DNA of 64,000 bases from Asanoa iriomotensis (GCF_016862515.1 NZ_BONC01000033.1:1-64000); one strand, 5' to 3'; positions 26,362-35,872 are shown, counted from the stretch's first letter. Notes: generated from the sequence alone by a model not told the origin. Program-made: numbers and translations.

Positions 26362-26833
26362 GCGACTCGTGGTGCTTCAGATAGCGCTCCAACAGGCCGC
26401 CTAGCTCACTCTGGATGAAGGCGTAGAAGTCGCCCATCGCGGCGATCCGCTCGCCGGCCGGCGTCGTCCGCCCGCCGGCTGCCGCGACGCCGCCCTCGGC
26501 CAGCTTGGCGACCTGCGTGAACAGCGTGCCCTTCATGATCGAGCCCATGTACCAGGCGTCGTCGGGCAGGCCGTAGCGGTCCCGGCGCGACCCGGGCACC
26601 GCGGAGCGCTCGACCAGACCGAGATGCTGCAGGTAGCGCACCGCTTGGGAGACCGCGGCCGGGCTGATCTCGAGGCCGTCGCTGAGCTCCTTCGCGGTCA
26701 GGTATCCGGTGTCGGAGGCCATCAGCTGCATGAGGACGCGGGCCGCCATGCGGGGGAAACCCCAGTCGGCGTAGAGCCGGGCCATGTCTTCGACGTACTG
26801 CCTAAGTGCGGCCTCGTCGCGTTCGTCAGCCAT
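26351..26833 (-). CDS. GbsR/MarR-like transcriptional regulator
   Basis: A 160-residue winged-helix regulator (MARVLMQLMASDTGYLTAKE, LEISPAAVSQAVRYLQHLGL, then the wing SRRDRYGLPD). It resembles GbsR-type MarR proteins that sit next to ABC exporters. The ATG at 26833 is chosen because the strong AAAGGAGGTG lies eight bases upstream; a GTG three codons earlier is part of that ribosome binding site. It is divergent from the ABC exporter genes at 26941, and the palindrome in their promoter is a likely operator. The C-terminal tail is helical. Confidence 0.85.
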   Translation of the reverse strand: MADERDEAALRQYVEDMARLYADWGFPRMAARVLMQLMASDTGYLTAKELSDGLEISPAAVSQAVRYLQHLGLVERSAVPGSRRDRYGLPDDAWYMGSIMKGTLFTQVAKLAEGGVAAAGGRTTPAGERIAAMGDFYAFIQSELGGLLERYLKHHESLKQ

Positions 26834-26849
26834 GTCGCGCACCTCCTTT

Positions 26850-26879
26850 GATCAATCTTGCCGGGTGTGATCTATCTTG
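26850..26879. promoter_or_regulatory. Direct repeats upstream of the GbsR-like gene
   Basis: GATCAATCTTG (26850-26860) and GATCTATCTTG (26869-26879) repeat at 19-base spacing, and TCTTGACG recurs at about 26876 and 26887. They lie in the 5' leader or promoter of the regulator gene and look like stacked half-sites for a DNA-binding protein. Confidence 0.5.
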
Positions 26880-26903
26880 ACGACCTCTTGACGCTCATCA
26901 AGC

Positions 26904-26932
26904 TTCACAACTTTGTGAAACAAGTGTAGCTT
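26904..26932 (+). promoter_or_regulatory. Promoter of the ABC exporter with palindromic operator
   Basis: TTCACA (26904-26909), a 17-base spacer and TAGCTT (26927-26932), then eight bases to the ATG at 26941. The perfect palindrome TTCACAA-CT-TTGTGAA covers 26904-26919 and so sits on the -35 box. The divergent GbsR-like protein is the likely repressor. Confidence 0.7.
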
Positions 26933-26940
26933 CCAAAATT

Positions 26941-27840
26941 ATGGAGAACGTCATTTCGGTCAAGGGGCTCGTCAAGAGCTTCGGCCGGACCCGCGCCCTC
27001 GACGGACTCGACCTCGAGGTGCGCCGCGGCGAGGTGCACGGCTTCCTGGGCCCGAACGGCGCCGGGAAGTCCACCGCCATCCGGGTGCTGCTCGGCCTCC
27101 TCAAGGCCGATAGTGGCACCGCCACCCTGTTCGGGGGAGACCCCTGGCGCGACGCGGTGTCGCTGCACCGCCGCCTCGCCTACGTGCCCGGCGACGTCAC
27201 GCTGTGGCCCAACCTCACCGGCGGCGAGGTCGTCGACCTGCTCGGCCGGCTCCGCGGCGGGCTCGACACCAAGCGCCGCGACGAGCTGATCGAGCGCTTC
27301 GAGCTGGACCCGCGCAAGAAGGGCCGCACCTACTCGAAGGGCAACCGCCAGAAGGTGGCGCTGGTCGCCGCCCTCGCCTCCGACGCCGAGCTGCTCGTGC
27401 TCGACGAACCCACCTCCGGCCTGGACCCGCTGATGGAGTCGGTGTTCCAGAGCTGCGTCAACGAGGAGAGCAGCGCCGGCCGGACCGTGCTGCTGTCCAG
27501 CCACATCCTGGCCGAGGCGGAGGCGCTCTGCGACCGGGTGAGCATCATCCGGGCCGGCCGCACCGTCGAGTCCGGCACGCTCGCCGAGCTGCGTCACCTG
27601 ACCCGCACGTCGATCCACGCGGAGCTGGCCGGCGCGCCCAACGGGATCGCCTCGCTGGCCGGCGTGCACGACGTGGTCGTCGACGGCGACCGGGTGCGGT
27701 TCCAGGTCGACAACGCCGAGCTCGACACGGTGCTCCGCGCGCTGACCACGATCGGCGTGCGCGGCCTGACCAGCCAGCCGCCGACGCTGGAGGAGCTGTT
27801 CCTCCGCCACTACCAGAAGGAAGAGGCGGCGGCGGCATGA
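26941..27840 (+). CDS. ABC exporter ATPase
   Basis: A 299-residue ATPase of the DrrA/CcmA-like exporter type. GPNGAGKST is Walker [16 protein letters not shown] the signature region (SKGNR in place of the usual LSGGQ), [13 protein letters not shown] Walker B and D-loop, and [14 protein letters not shown] the switch region; a C-terminal domain follows. The ATG at 26941 is eight bases from the -10 box, consistent with a leaderless mRNA. The stop overlaps the permease start (ATGA). The pair probably exports a hydrophobic compound such as an antibiotic or lipid. Confidence 0.9.
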   Translation: MENVISVKGLVKSFGRTRALDGLDLEVRRGEVHGFLGPNGAGKSTAIRVLLGLLKADSGTATLFGGDPWRDAVSLHRRLAYVPGDVTLWPNLTGGEVVDLLGRLRGGLDTKRRDELIERFELDPRKKGRTYSKGNRQKVALVAALASDAELLVLDEPTSGLDPLMESVFQSCVNEESSAGRTVLLSSHILAEAEALCDRVSIIRAGRTVESGTLAELRHLTRTSIHAELAGAPNGIASLAGVHDVVVDGDRVRFQVDNAELDTVLRALTTIGVRGLTSQPPTLEELFLRHYQKEEAAAA

Positions 27841-29426
27841 CCGGAACATGGCACCTGTTCCGGCTGGCGCTGCGTCGTGACCGGGTGGTCCTTCCGTTGT
27901 GGACGATCCTGCTCGGGCTCTTCCCGGGTCTGGTCGCGAGCAGCTTCGCCAGTCTCTATCCCGACCCGGCGGAGCTGGCGAAGTTCGCGGCCTCGATGTC
28001 GAACCCATCGTTGACCGCGGTGTACGGCCCGGTCTGGTCGCCGACTCTGGGTGGCCTGACCGCCTGGCGGTCCAGCATCGTGCTGCTGATCGTCTGCCTG
28101 CTCGCCGCGTTCACCGTCATCCGGCACACCCGCGCCGAGGAGGAGCAGGGCCGCCGCGAGCTGCTCGGCGCGACGGTGGTGGGCCGGGCGGCGGGCTTGG
28201 CCTCGGCCCTGCTGGTGCTGCTGGTGGCCGCGGTCGTGGTCGGCGGCCTGACGGCGGTCGGCACCGCGGCCGCCGGCGCGGACGGCGGCGGCTCGCTCGC
28301 GCTGGGTCTGCAGTACTTCCTGGCCTGCCTGCTCTTCGGCGCGATCGCGGCGGTGCTGGCGCAGGTCGCCCAGAGTGCCCGCACGGCGCGTTGGATCGCC
28401 GGTGCCGTGCTGATCGGCTCGTTCCTGCTGCGGATGCTCGGCGACGCCGGCGGCGACCTCGACTCGCCGCTGTCGTGGATCTCACCGATCGGCTTCCTGC
28501 AGCGGATCCGGCCGTTCGCCGACGAACGCTGGTGGCTGGCCGCCGTCGTGCTGGTCGTCGTGGCGGTGCTCGCCGCGGTCGCGTACCGGCTGAACGTTCG
28601 GCGCGACCTCGACGCGGGTCTCATCGCGCCGCGGCCCGGACCGGCGCGGGCGCCGCGCGCCCTGCTCTCCCCGCTGGGCCTCGCCTGGCGGCTGCAGCGC
28701 AGCACGCTGTTCGGGTGGCTCGTCGGGTACGCGGTCCTCGGCGTCTTCCTCGGCTCCGCGACCGATGCGGCGGTCGACGCGGTCAGGGACAGCCCCGAGT
28801 TGGCGGACGCGATCGCACGGATCGGCACGGGCACCTCGATCGCGGACATGGTGATCGCGACGGGCATGGCGATCATCGGGATCGGCGCGGCCGGCCAGGG
28901 CGTGCAGGCGGCGCTGCGGGCCCGCGGCGAGGAGAGCGCGCTGCGCGCGGAGCCGCTGCTCGCCGCGGCCGTCGGCCGGCTGCGCTGGGCATCCTCGCAC
29001 CTGCTGTTCGCGTTCTTAGGACCGGCGCTCGGGCTGCTGGTGGCCGGCGTGTTCCTGGGCGTCGGCTACGGGTCGGCATCGGGGGAGGGCGCCGGTGCGA
29101 TCGGCCGGGTGGTCGGCGCGGCGGCGGTGCAGGTGCCGGCCGTGTGGTTCACGGTCGCGATCGTGGTGCTGCTGTTCGGCCTGGTGCCGCGGCTGACCTC
29201 GCTGGGTTGGGCGGTGCTGGCGTTCTTCCTGCTGCTCGGCCAGCTCGGCGCGATCCTCCAGCTCAGCCAGTGGGCGTTGGACCTGTCGCCGTTCACCCAC
29301 CTGCCGGCGCTGCCTGGCGGCGACCTGACGGTGACCCCACTGGTCTGGCTGGTGGCGATCGCCGCTGCGCTGACCGCCGCGGGCCTGGCCGGCTTCCGCC
29401 GGCGCGACGTGGCCAGCGGCGGCTGA
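27837..29426 (+). CDS. ABC-2 type exporter permease
   Basis: A 529-residue permease with two halves of six hydrophobic segments each (about residues 20-270 and 290-525). It resembles permeases annotated as exporters of polyketide antibiotics in actinobacteria. Each half has a cytoplasmic coupling region rich in Arg/Glu ([17 protein letters not shown] and [17 protein letters not shown]), a tell-tale repeat showing an internal duplication. The ATG at 27837 overlaps the ATPase stop. Substrate unknown; control by a dedicated regulator suggests a drug or self-made compound. Confidence 0.85.
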   Translation: MTGTWHLFRLALRRDRVVLPLWTILLGLFPGLVASSFASLYPDPAELAKFAASMSNPSLTAVYGPVWSPTLGGLTAWRSSIVLLIVCLLAAFTVIRHTRAEEEQGRRELLGATVVGRAAGLASALLVLLVAAVVVGGLTAVGTAAAGADGGGSLALGLQYFLACLLFGAIAAVLAQVAQSARTARWIAGAVLIGSFLLRMLGDAGGDLDSPLSWISPIGFLQRIRPFADERWWLAAVVLVVVAVLAAVAYRLNVRRDLDAGLIAPRPGPARAPRALLSPLGLAWRLQRSTLFGWLVGYAVLGVFLGSATDAAVDAVRDSPELADAIARIGTGTSIADMVIATGMAIIGIGAAGQGVQAALRARGEESALRAEPLLAAAVGRLRWASSHLLFAFLGPALGLLVAGVFLGVGYGSASGEGAGAIGRVVGAAAVQVPAVWFTVAIVVLLFGLVPRLTSLGWAVLAFFLLLGQLGAILQLSQWALDLSPFTHLPALPGGDLTVTPLVWLVAIAAALTAAGLAGFRRRDVASGG

Positions 29427-29431
29427 CCTTC

Positions 29432-30121
29432 CTACAGATCGATGCGGGGCTCTCCGGGCGGCCGGGGAGCCCCGCCGCGTGCGAGCTGGCCGACGAGTTG
29501 GTTGGCGAGTCCTTCGCGCAGGTTCGCGCGGAACGACTCGCGGGCCGGGGGTGCACCGAGCTCGGCGCTGACGGTCGCCACGACATCGGTCGGGTGCGCG
29601 TAGGGCCAGAGGCCAGCGATGATCACGAAGACCGCGCCGCCGAAGAAGGCCGCCCCGGCCGGGCCGAGCGCGGGCAGCCGGTCGCGCACCAGCGCCGCGA
29701 GCCGTTCGTGGTTGGCCATCGCCCGGCGCTTGAAGACGCGCGCGAACTCGATGGTGATGTTGCGCTCCAGCACCGCCGACATCGCGGCGACCAGCTCACA
29801 AAGCAGGTCGCGGCCGTCCAGCGTGGCGGCGAGGACGGTCGCCACGCCCTCGGGGTCGCCGGCCGGCACGTCGGCCAGGCCGGCCTCGACGGCGTCGAGC
29901 CAACCGACCCATTCTTCGTCGAGCACCTCGAGGAAGATCGCCTCGCGGGAGTCGTAGTAGCGCAGCACGTTGGACTTGGCCAGGCCGATCCGGTCGGCCA
30001 GCTCGCGCAGGCTGATCTCCGCGACGCCGCGCTCGGCGAGCATCGCCCGGGCGGCGCCGAGGATCGCGGTGCGCCGGGCCTCGACCTGCTCGGGGTGGCG
30101 GGCGCGCTGGAACGTGGTCAC
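29432..30121 (-). CDS. TetR-family repressor
   Basis: A 229-residue regulator. The helix-turn-helix is ISLRELADRIGLAKSNVLRYYDSRE at about residues 35-60, followed by a helical effector domain. The GTG at 30121 is chosen because it lies eight bases after TATCGT of a TTAACA-N17-TATCGT promoter; a GTG two codons upstream is only two bases from that -10. It is divergent from the SDR gene at 30188 and the two palindromes between them are its operators by position. The C-terminus is only 5 bases from the end of the ABC permease gene. Confidence 0.87.
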   Translation of the reverse strand: MTTFQRARHPEQVEARRTAILGAARAMLAERGVAEISLRELADRIGLAKSNVLRYYDSREAIFLEVLDEEWVGWLDAVEAGLADVPAGDPEGVATVLAATLDGRDLLCELVAAMSAVLERNITIEFARVFKRRAMANHERLAALVRDRLPALGPAGAAFFGGAVFVIIAGLWPYAHPTDVVATVSAELGAPPARESFRANLREGLANQLVGQLARGGAPRPPGEPRIDL

Positions 30122-30129
30122 CGACACAG

Positions 30130-30180
30130 ACGATAGCAGCCCACTGGTCTCTTGTTAAAAGACCACTGGTCTATTAACGT
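30130..30180. promoter_or_regulatory. Back-to-back TetR/SDR promoters with two operators
   Basis: Minus strand: TTAACA (30158-30153), 17 bases, TATCGT (30135-30130). Plus strand: TTGTTA (30152-30157), 17 bases, TAACGT (30175-30180), then seven bases to ATG 30188. The two -35 boxes occupy almost the same bases. The perfect palindrome AGACCACTGGTCT lies at 30160-30172 in the SDR spacer and its near copy AGCCCACTGGTCT at 30138-30150 in the tetR spacer; the centres are 22 bases apart, two helical turns. Confidence 0.8.
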
Positions 30181-30187
30181 CGAGGGC

Positions 30188-31150
30188 ATGACTGACATCA
30201 ACGTTCCCGACCTGACCGGCACGCTCGCCGTGGTGACGGGCGCCAACAGCGGCATCGGCTTCGGGCTGACCTCGCGCCTCGCGGCCGCCGGCGCCGAGGT
30301 CGTCCTGGCCGTTCGCAACGTCACCAAGGGCACCGACGCCATCAACCGCATCCGCCGCCACACGCCCGCCGCCCAACTGCGCGTGTCCAGCGTCGACCTG
30401 GCCGATCTCGCGTCCGTGCGGGCACTGGGTGAGCGGATGCGGACCGACGGCCGGCCGATCGACATCCTGATCAACAACGCCGGCATCATGACGCCACCGC
30501 GCCGCGACGTCACCCGCGACGGCTTCGAGCTGCAGTTCGGCAGCAACTACCTGGGCCATTTCGCGTTGACCGCCCACCTGTTGCCGCTGCTGCGCCCGGG
30601 CGCGCGGGTGACGACGCTGAGCAGCCTCACCGCCCGCCGCGGCCGGATCGACTTCGCCGACCTGCAGAGCACGCGGTCCTACGGCCCGAGCCGCTCCTAC
30701 GCACAGTCGAAGCTGGCGACGCTGCTCTTCGCCCAGGAGTTGGACCGCCGCTCGCGCCGGTTCGGCTGGGGGATCCTCAGCAACGCCGCCCACCCCGGGG
30801 CGACCGTCACGAACCTCCAGGTGACGGGCCCGACCCACGGCGGCCGTCGCGAACGCCTGACCCGCGTCGTCAACTCGCTCTCGTACCGGATCCCGGGCAT
30901 GTGGCAGCAGATCGACACCGGGATCCTGCCGGCGCTCTACGCCGCCGTGGACCCGGCGGCCGAGGGCGGGGCCTACTACGGCCCGGCGGGCTTCGCCGAG
31001 CTGACCGGCGGCCCGGCGCCGGCCCGGGTGCCGCGCGCCGCCACGCCGGAGACCGCGGCCCGCCTGTGGGCAGTGTCCGAAGAACTGACCGAAACGCGGT
31101 TCTCAGCCGTCGTCGATCGGGACCACGCCGGCCAGGCCGGTGAGCGTTAG
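30188..31150 (+). CDS. Short-chain dehydrogenase/reductase
   Basis: A 320-residue SDR of the retinol-dehydrogenase-like type. TGANSGIG at residues 17-24 binds the dinucleotide, NNAG lies near residue 98, and [11 protein letters not shown] carries the catalytic Tyr and Lys. Transcription should start at the ATG (leaderless). It is controlled with the divergent TetR gene through two operators. The substrate is unknown; TetR-controlled SDRs of this kind often act on xenobiotic or lipid carbonyls. The 3' end overlaps the convergent STAS gene by 48 bases. Confidence 0.87.
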   Translation: MTDINVPDLTGTLAVVTGANSGIGFGLTSRLAAAGAEVVLAVRNVTKGTDAINRIRRHTPAAQLRVSSVDLADLASVRALGERMRTDGRPIDILINNAGIMTPPRRDVTRDGFELQFGSNYLGHFALTAHLLPLLRPGARVTTLSSLTARRGRIDFADLQSTRSYGPSRSYAQSKLATLLFAQELDRRSRRFGWGILSNAAHPGATVTNLQVTGPTHGGRRERLTRVVNSLSYRIPGMWQQIDTGILPALYAAVDPAAEGGAYYGPAGFAELTGGPAPARVPRAATPETAARLWAVSEELTETRFSAVVDRDHAGQAGER

Positions 31151-31381
31151 CAGGTCGACCAGGCGCTCGCAGGCGCCCTCGACGGCGACCTCGCAGCCGT
31201 GGCGGCGGGCGGTCAGGCAGATCCGGGCCAGAGCCTCGACGGTCAGCAGGTCTGGTTCGGCGATCGTGGCCACGCAGACCACGACCCGCACCGGGCAAGG
31301 CAGCGCGGCGAGCCGTTCGCACAGCCCGACGAGCTCGCCGCGCCGGATGGTGGGGCCGAGCGTCAGCACGTACCGCCGCAT
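31103..31381 (-). CDS. Small STAS-domain-like protein
   Basis: A 92-residue protein resembling a STAS (anti-anti-sigma-like) domain: beta-strand [25 protein letters not shown] followed by [25 protein letters not shown], with the usual strand-helix pattern. In place of the phosphorylatable Ser of SpoIIAA-like proteins the region reads [10 protein letters not shown], so Thr may be the acceptor or regulation may be lost. ATG 31381 has GGAGG six bases upstream. No anti-sigma kinase is nearby. Partner unknown. Confidence 0.65.
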   Translation of the reverse strand: MRRYVLTLGPTIRRGELVGLCERLAALPCPVRVVVCVATIAEPDLLTVEALARICLTARRHGCEVAVEGACERLVDLLTLTGLAGVVPIDDG

Positions 31382-31438
31382 GCGCACCTCCGGCGGTGAC
31401 AGCGGTCTCCTCGCCGAGACCACCGTCACCCACCGACA

Positions 31439-33754
31439 TCATCGCGGTTGCGCGCGGTGCAAGGTGCGCCGGGTGGCCAGCAACGCTGCGCCGAGGGCCA
31501 GGCCGGCGCAGAACGCGACCACCACGGACAGCTCCGCCCAGGGCACGACCAACCGCACGTCGGCGCCCGTCATCTCGGCCAGCGCCGCCCGGATGCCGAG
31601 CAGTGCCGGCAATGCCACCAAGGCGCCCACCGCGGTGCCGAAGACCACCACCAGCGCGGTCTCCGCGCCGACCATCCGCAGGATCTGCCGGCTGGTCGCC
31701 CCGGACAGCCGCAGCACCCGGAAGTCGCGGCGCCGGTCGCCGGTCGCCATCACGAGCGTGTTGGCCACCGCGATGCTCGTGTAGCCGACCGACATCCCGA
31801 CCATCACGAGCACGAACAGCCACACCAGTCCGTCCTCGTCGTCGTTGGCCGAGTAGGTCAGCGGGTCCTGGGCACGGACGCCCAGGCCGTCGGGCACCGC
31901 GGTGGGTGGCGCGCCCCGGACGTAGGCGGTCAGGGTCAGCGCCGACGGGTCGTGCGCCCGCACCAGGTCTCGCGGCAGCGCCAGCGGTGTGGGCTGCGCG
32001 CCGGGCTCGGCCGAGGCCGCGACGCGCAGCGGCACCACCTCGCCGTCGGCGAAGGTGACGCGCAGCGTGTCACCGACCCGCCAGCGGGGGTCGGCGGTCA
32101 CCACGCTGTCGGCGATGCCGAGGGCGTCCACCGGTGCGCCGGCCACGAAAACCTGGGTGGACAGTCCAGAGCGGACGGTGCCGGGCAATGCGGCGACCGC
32201 CGCGTCCGAGAGTCCCGGCGTCCCTTCCGCGGTGACCACGGCGTCGGCGCCGAAGGCCCGGGCGTCCTCGGCGCCCAAGGCGGGCGACATCGTCTTCACC
32301 ATCCCGAGGATCAGCGTGGCGAAACCGACCGTGAGCAGGACGGGCCCGGCGGTCGCCGCCGTGCGCCGGATCGCCGTGCCCGCGCTCTCCCGCACCACCT
32401 CGCCGGTCGCCGACCGCCGCAGCGGGAACGTCAGCGCCCGCAGCACCGGCGGGATCAGCACGGGCGAGAGCAGCGTGCACGCCACGATCAGCGCCAGCGC
32501 CGAGAAGATCGCCGTGGTCAGCGCCGAGTCGTCGTCGCCCGTCGCGGTCAGCACAGCGAGCGCCAGGCCGGCCACGCCGAACAGGCCGCCGCACGCCCAG
32601 CGGGTCAGCGTCATCGCGTGGCGGTCGACGGTGGCCTCGCGCAAGGCCTCGAGCGGGCGCACCCGGGCCGCCCGGCGAGCCGCCACCCAGGCGCCGGCGA
32701 CGGCGACCACGATGCCGGTGAGCACCGCCGGACCGACCGCGAGCAGCGACGGGCTCGGCACGAAACCGGCCGGCTCCAACTCGGCCCGCACCAGCAGGTC
32801 GCCGAGCAGCGGTGCGGCGAACACGCCGAGCAGGGCGCCGGCTGCCGCCGAGACCACGCCGACCACCAGCGCCTCGCCGAGCAGCAGCCGCCGGGTCTGC
32901 CGCGGCGTCGCGCCGATCGCCCGCAGCAGCGCCAACTCCCGCCGGCGCTGGTAGGCGTTGAGGGCCGCGGTCGACGCCATCACGAACACGGTGGCGAACG
33001 CCGCGAGGACGACCATCACGGTGAGCAGTTGGGTGCCCAGCCAGCGGACCCTCGTGACCGCCTCGGGCTCCAGGGCGGTGCGGGCGTCGCCGGCGACCAC
33101 CGTGCCCGCGATGCCGACCACGGCCCGCGCGCCGGCGGCGACGGCGTCCGGTGCGGCATCCGGCGACAGGACCAGACCGATCGCGCGTACGCCGGGCGCC
33201 AGGGCGACCGCTTCGGCGTCCGACACGTAGATCCCCGGGCCGTCGACCGTGCCGGTCACCCGCAGCTCGCGCGGACCGGTCGCCGTCAGCACGGTGGCGG
33301 TGGCCCCGGGAGCCAGGCCGTAGGCGTCGTCCAGCGCGACCTCGCCGGCCGCCGCCGGTGCCGCGCCGGCGGTCAACCGGTAGGGAGCCAGGGCGGCCGT
33401 CGCCCAGCCGTGCCCGAACGGGTCGCTCTCCGGGTGCCCGGCGCGGACGAGCTGGGCGTAGAACGAGCGGTCCGGGACCGCGGCCGCCACTCCGGGCACG
33501 GCCCGCAGCTTCGCCGCCAGGTCCTCGGCGCGGTCGGTGGACCAGGGGACGTACTCGACGTACGACTCGGCGTCCGCACCGCCGGCCGGTGACTGCACGA
33601 TGACCGCGGCGCCGGCGAGGCGGTCCGGCACGGCCGGTTGGGCCGAGACGAACACGACCAGCGACGCGGTCAGCACGCCGACCCCGAGGGTCAGCGCGAC
33701 GAACGAACCGACGAAACCCGTCCACCGCTCGCGGACGGTCGACCACGCCAGCAT
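31439..33754 (-). CDS. FtsX/MacB-like ABC permease
   Basis: A 771-residue permease with one N-terminal membrane helix, a large extracytoplasmic domain (about 45-240), three helices with a FtsX motif (YQRRRELALLRAIGATPRQ at about 280-300), a second extracytoplasmic domain and a second FtsX block (RRRDFRVLRLSGATSRQI). This tandem architecture belongs to LolCE/MacB-like mechanotransmitters, which couple cytoplasmic ATP use to work in the envelope, often antibiotic peptide resistance. The start ATG overlaps the ATPase stop by one base (TGATG). The neighbouring divergent two-component system is the probable regulator. Confidence 0.88.
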   Translation of the reverse strand: MLAWSTVRERWTGFVGSFVALTLGVGVLTASLVVFVSAQPAVPDRLAGAAVIVQSPAGGADAESYVEYVPWSTDRAEDLAAKLRAVPGVAAAVPDRSFYAQLVRAGHPESDPFGHGWATAALAPYRLTAGAAPAAAGEVALDDAYGLAPGATATVLTATGPRELRVTGTVDGPGIYVSDAEAVALAPGVRAIGLVLSPDAAPDAVAAGARAVVGIAGTVVAGDARTALEPEAVTRVRWLGTQLLTVMVVLAAFATVFVMASTAALNAYQRRRELALLRAIGATPRQTRRLLLGEALVVGVVSAAAGALLGVFAAPLLGDLLVRAELEPAGFVPSPSLLAVGPAVLTGIVVAVAGAWVAARRAARVRPLEALREATVDRHAMTLTRWACGGLFGVAGLALAVLTATGDDDSALTTAIFSALALIVACTLLSPVLIPPVLRALTFPLRRSATGEVVRESAGTAIRRTAATAGPVLLTVGFATLILGMVKTMSPALGAEDARAFGADAVVTAEGTPGLSDAAVAALPGTVRSGLSTQVFVAGAPVDALGIADSVVTADPRWRVGDTLRVTFADGEVVPLRVAASAEPGAQPTPLALPRDLVRAHDPSALTLTAYVRGAPPTAVPDGLGVRAQDPLTYSANDDEDGLVWLFVLVMVGMSVGYTSIAVANTLVMATGDRRRDFRVLRLSGATSRQILRMVGAETALVVVFGTAVGALVALPALLGIRAALAEMTGADVRLVVPWAELSVVVAFCAGLALGAALLATRRTLHRAQPR

Positions 33755-34524
33755 CACGCCTCCAGCCGGGCCATGCGGGCCGCCACCTCGGCGGCGAAAC
33801 CGGCGTCGCCCGGGGTGCCCGGGCCGGTCAGTTCGTCGACCAGGTGACCGTCGGCGAGGAACAGCACGCGGTCGGCGTACGCGGCCGCCAGCGGGTCGTG
33901 GGTGACCATCACGACCGTCTGGCCCTGCTCGTGGACGGCCGCGCGGAGCAGGCCGAGGACGTGCCGCGACGATCGCAGGTCCAGCGCGCCGGTCGGTTCG
34001 TCGGCGAACACCACCGCGGGCCGGGTGACCAGCGCGCGGGCGATCGCCACCCGCTGCTGCTGCCCGCCGGACAGCTCGCTCGGCCGGTGCGCGCCGCGCT
34101 GGGCGAGGCCGACGCTGGCGACCGCCGCCGCGACGTCCGCCGGGTCCGGACGGCGGCCGGCCAGCCGGAGCGGCAGCGCCACGTTCTGCGCCGCGGTCAG
34201 CGCGGAGACGAGGTTGAACTCCTGGAACACGAAACCGACGAGATCGCGGCGCAGGGTGGTGAGCCGGTGCTCGGAGAGCCCGCCGAGGTCGGTGCCGCCG
34301 ATCGTCACGGTGCCGGCCGTCGGTCGGTCGAGCCCGGCGGCGCAGTGCAGCAGCGTCGACTTGCCCGAGCCGGACGGGCCCATCACCGCGGTGAAGCTGC
34401 CGGAGCGGAAGCCGACGGAGACCCCGGCGAGGGCGGTCACCGCCGCGTCGCCGGTGCCGTACGTCCGGCGTACCTCCCGCAGCAGGACCGCCTCGGCCCG
34501 CCGCGTACCTGTCGTCATGGTCAT
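33754..34524 (-). CDS. MacB/LolD-like ABC ATPase
   Basis: A 256-residue ATPase. GPSGSGKST is Walker A, LSGGQQQRVAIARAL the signature, VVFADEPTGALD Walker B, and VMVTHDPLAAAYADR the switch. The FVFQEFNLVSALTAAQNV stretch is typical of the MacB/LolD group. ATG 34524 is taken as start (another in-frame ATG is at 34518); the in-frame codons further upstream have no signal. It works with the FtsX-like permease that follows. A bacitracin or lantibiotic detoxification role is suggested by the adjacent two-component genes, as inference. Confidence 0.88.
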   Translation of the reverse strand: MTMTTGTRRAEAVLLREVRRTYGTGDAAVTALAGVSVGFRSGSFTAVMGPSGSGKSTLLHCAAGLDRPTAGTVTIGGTDLGGLSEHRLTTLRRDLVGFVFQEFNLVSALTAAQNVALPLRLAGRRPDPADVAAAVASVGLAQRGAHRPSELSGGQQQRVAIARALVTRPAVVFADEPTGALDLRSSRHVLGLLRAAVHEQGQTVVMVTHDPLAAAYADRVLFLADGHLVDELTGPGTPGDAGFAAEVAARMARLEA

Positions 34525-34621
34525 GCCGTCCAGCGAACCGGCCGGCGGGCGCCCGCACATGGGCGCGGAGACGACAACCGGGGGTATACCTGGCGCTACC
34601 GTCGGGTGCGCCGCTGCCGGG

Positions 34622-34627
34622 TACGGT
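34622..34627 (+). promoter_or_regulatory. -10 box of the second two-component operon
   Basis: TACGGT, six bases before the ATG at 34634; no Shine-Dalgarno sequence. The intergenic region also contains GGTATACC at 34584-34591, which may serve the divergent ABC genes. Confidence 0.4.
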
Positions 34628-34633
34628 CGCCTG

Positions 34634-35872
34634 ATGACCGCGCGGACCGCCTTCCAGGCCGTGAGCGAACGCCCGCTGGGGTTCCTCGCGTCGTCCTGGC
34701 CGTGGCGGTCCGTCGCCTATCTGTTCTCCGGTGTCCTGCTGGGCGCGGCGACCGCCGGCACGCTGATCGGCCTGCTGCTGGCCGGCGCGCTGCTGGCGCT
34801 CGCGGTGGTCGGCCTGGTGGCGTTCCTGGCCGTCGCGCTCTCCGGCATCGCGGTCGGGCGGTTCGAACGTTGGCGGCTGCGGCTGATCGACCGCGACCCG
34901 CTGCCCGACCCGCACCGCCGGCCCGACCGGCGCGGCCGGATCGCCTGGGTGCGGCACCGGCTGCGTGAGCCCGCCACGTGGCGGGAGCTGGGCTACACGG
35001 TGGTCTCGCTCGGCGCGCTCTGGTGGATCGACGCGGTGATGCTCGGTCTCGTGCTGGGCATCCCGGTCTCGTTGATCGTCACGCCGTTCTTCCAGGGCTC
35101 GCCACAGCCCGCCGAGCAGATCCTGTTCCCGGTGGCGGGGCTCGGGCTGCTCCCGTTCGCCGCGTACCCGATCACGGTCTGGGCGGGCGCCCGGGCGGCG
35201 CTGGCGCGGGCGATCCTCGCACCGCGCGACGCGGAGATCGGCGCCCAGCTCGTCGAGGTGACCCGGTCGCGGGCCCGGCTGGTGGACGCGTTCGACGTCG
35301 AGCGGCGCCGGATCGAGCGGGACCTGCACGACGGTGCACAGCAGCGGCTGGTCGCCCTGAGCATGGCGATCGGGCTGGCCCGGCTGGAGGTGGCCGACGA
35401 CTCGCCGGCCGCGAAGCACCTCACGGCGGCGCAGGACGAGGCCGAGCGGGCGCACGACGAGCTGCGGGAGCTGATCCGCGGCGTACACCCGCAGGTGCTC
35501 ACCGACCGCGGCCTGCCGGCGTCGGTCACCGACCTGGCCGACCGGTCGCCGGTGCCGGTCGCGGTCGACGTCGAGCTGCCCCGGCGGCTGCCGCAGCCGG
35601 TCGAGGTGACCGCGCACTTCGTGGTCAGCGAGGCGCTGACCAACGTGGCGAAGCACAGCCGGGCTGCGGGCGCGGTGGTGCGGGCCCGGTTGCACGTGGA
35701 CACCCTGGTGCTGGAGGTACGCGACGACGGGGTGGGCGGCGCGGACCTGGCCGGCGGCACGGGGCTGGCCGGGCTGGCGGACCGGGTCGCGGTGGCCGGC
35801 GGGCGGCTGCTGCTGTCGAGCCCGCCGGGCGGGCCGACGCTGATCCGGGCGGAGCTGCCGTGCTCCGCATAG
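34634..35872 (+). CDS. DesK/NarX-like sensor histidine kinase
   Basis: A 412-residue kinase. Two hydrophobic pairs lie at about residues 27-75 and 120-185. The HisKA_3 domain has ERRRIERDLHDGAQQRLVAL with the acceptor His, and the HATPase domain has VSEALTNVAKHSRA and GTGLAGLADRV. ATG 34634 is six bases from a -10 box, so the mRNA is probably leaderless. Its stop lies 13 bases inside the response-regulator gene. The divergent MacB-like transporter suggests sensing of an envelope-active compound. Confidence 0.9.
   Translation: MTARTAFQAVSERPLGFLASSWPWRSVAYLFSGVLLGAATAGTLIGLLLAGALLALAVVGLVAFLAVALSGIAVGRFERWRLRLIDRDPLPDPHRRPDRRGRIAWVRHRLREPATWRELGYTVVSLGALWWIDAVMLGLVLGIPVSLIVTPFFQGSPQPAEQILFPVAGLGLLPFAAYPITVWAGARAALARAILAPRDAEIGAQLVEVTRSRARLVDAFDVERRRIERDLHDGAQQRLVALSMAIGLARLEVADDSPAAKHLTAAQDEAERAHDELRELIRGVHPQVLTDRGLPASVTDLADRSPVPVAVDVELPRRLPQPVEVTAHFVVSEALTNVAKHSRAAGAVVRARLHVDTLVLEVRDDGVGGADLAGGTGLAGLADRVAVAGGRLLLSSPPGGPTLIRAELPCSA

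Noticed and set aside
26834-26842. GTG 26842 as start of the GbsR-like gene
   Set aside because: It is part of the AAAGGAGGTG ribosome binding site of ATG 26833.
26904-26919. Rex operator
   Set aside because: The half-sites are in the reverse order (TTCACAA then TTGTGAA) with a 2-base centre; Rex needs TTGTGAA-N4-TTCACAA.
33844-34968. Plus-strand frame spanning the MacB-like ATPase and into the second kinase
   Set aside because: No recognisable protein; the ATPase motifs are on the minus strand and the kinase in another frame.
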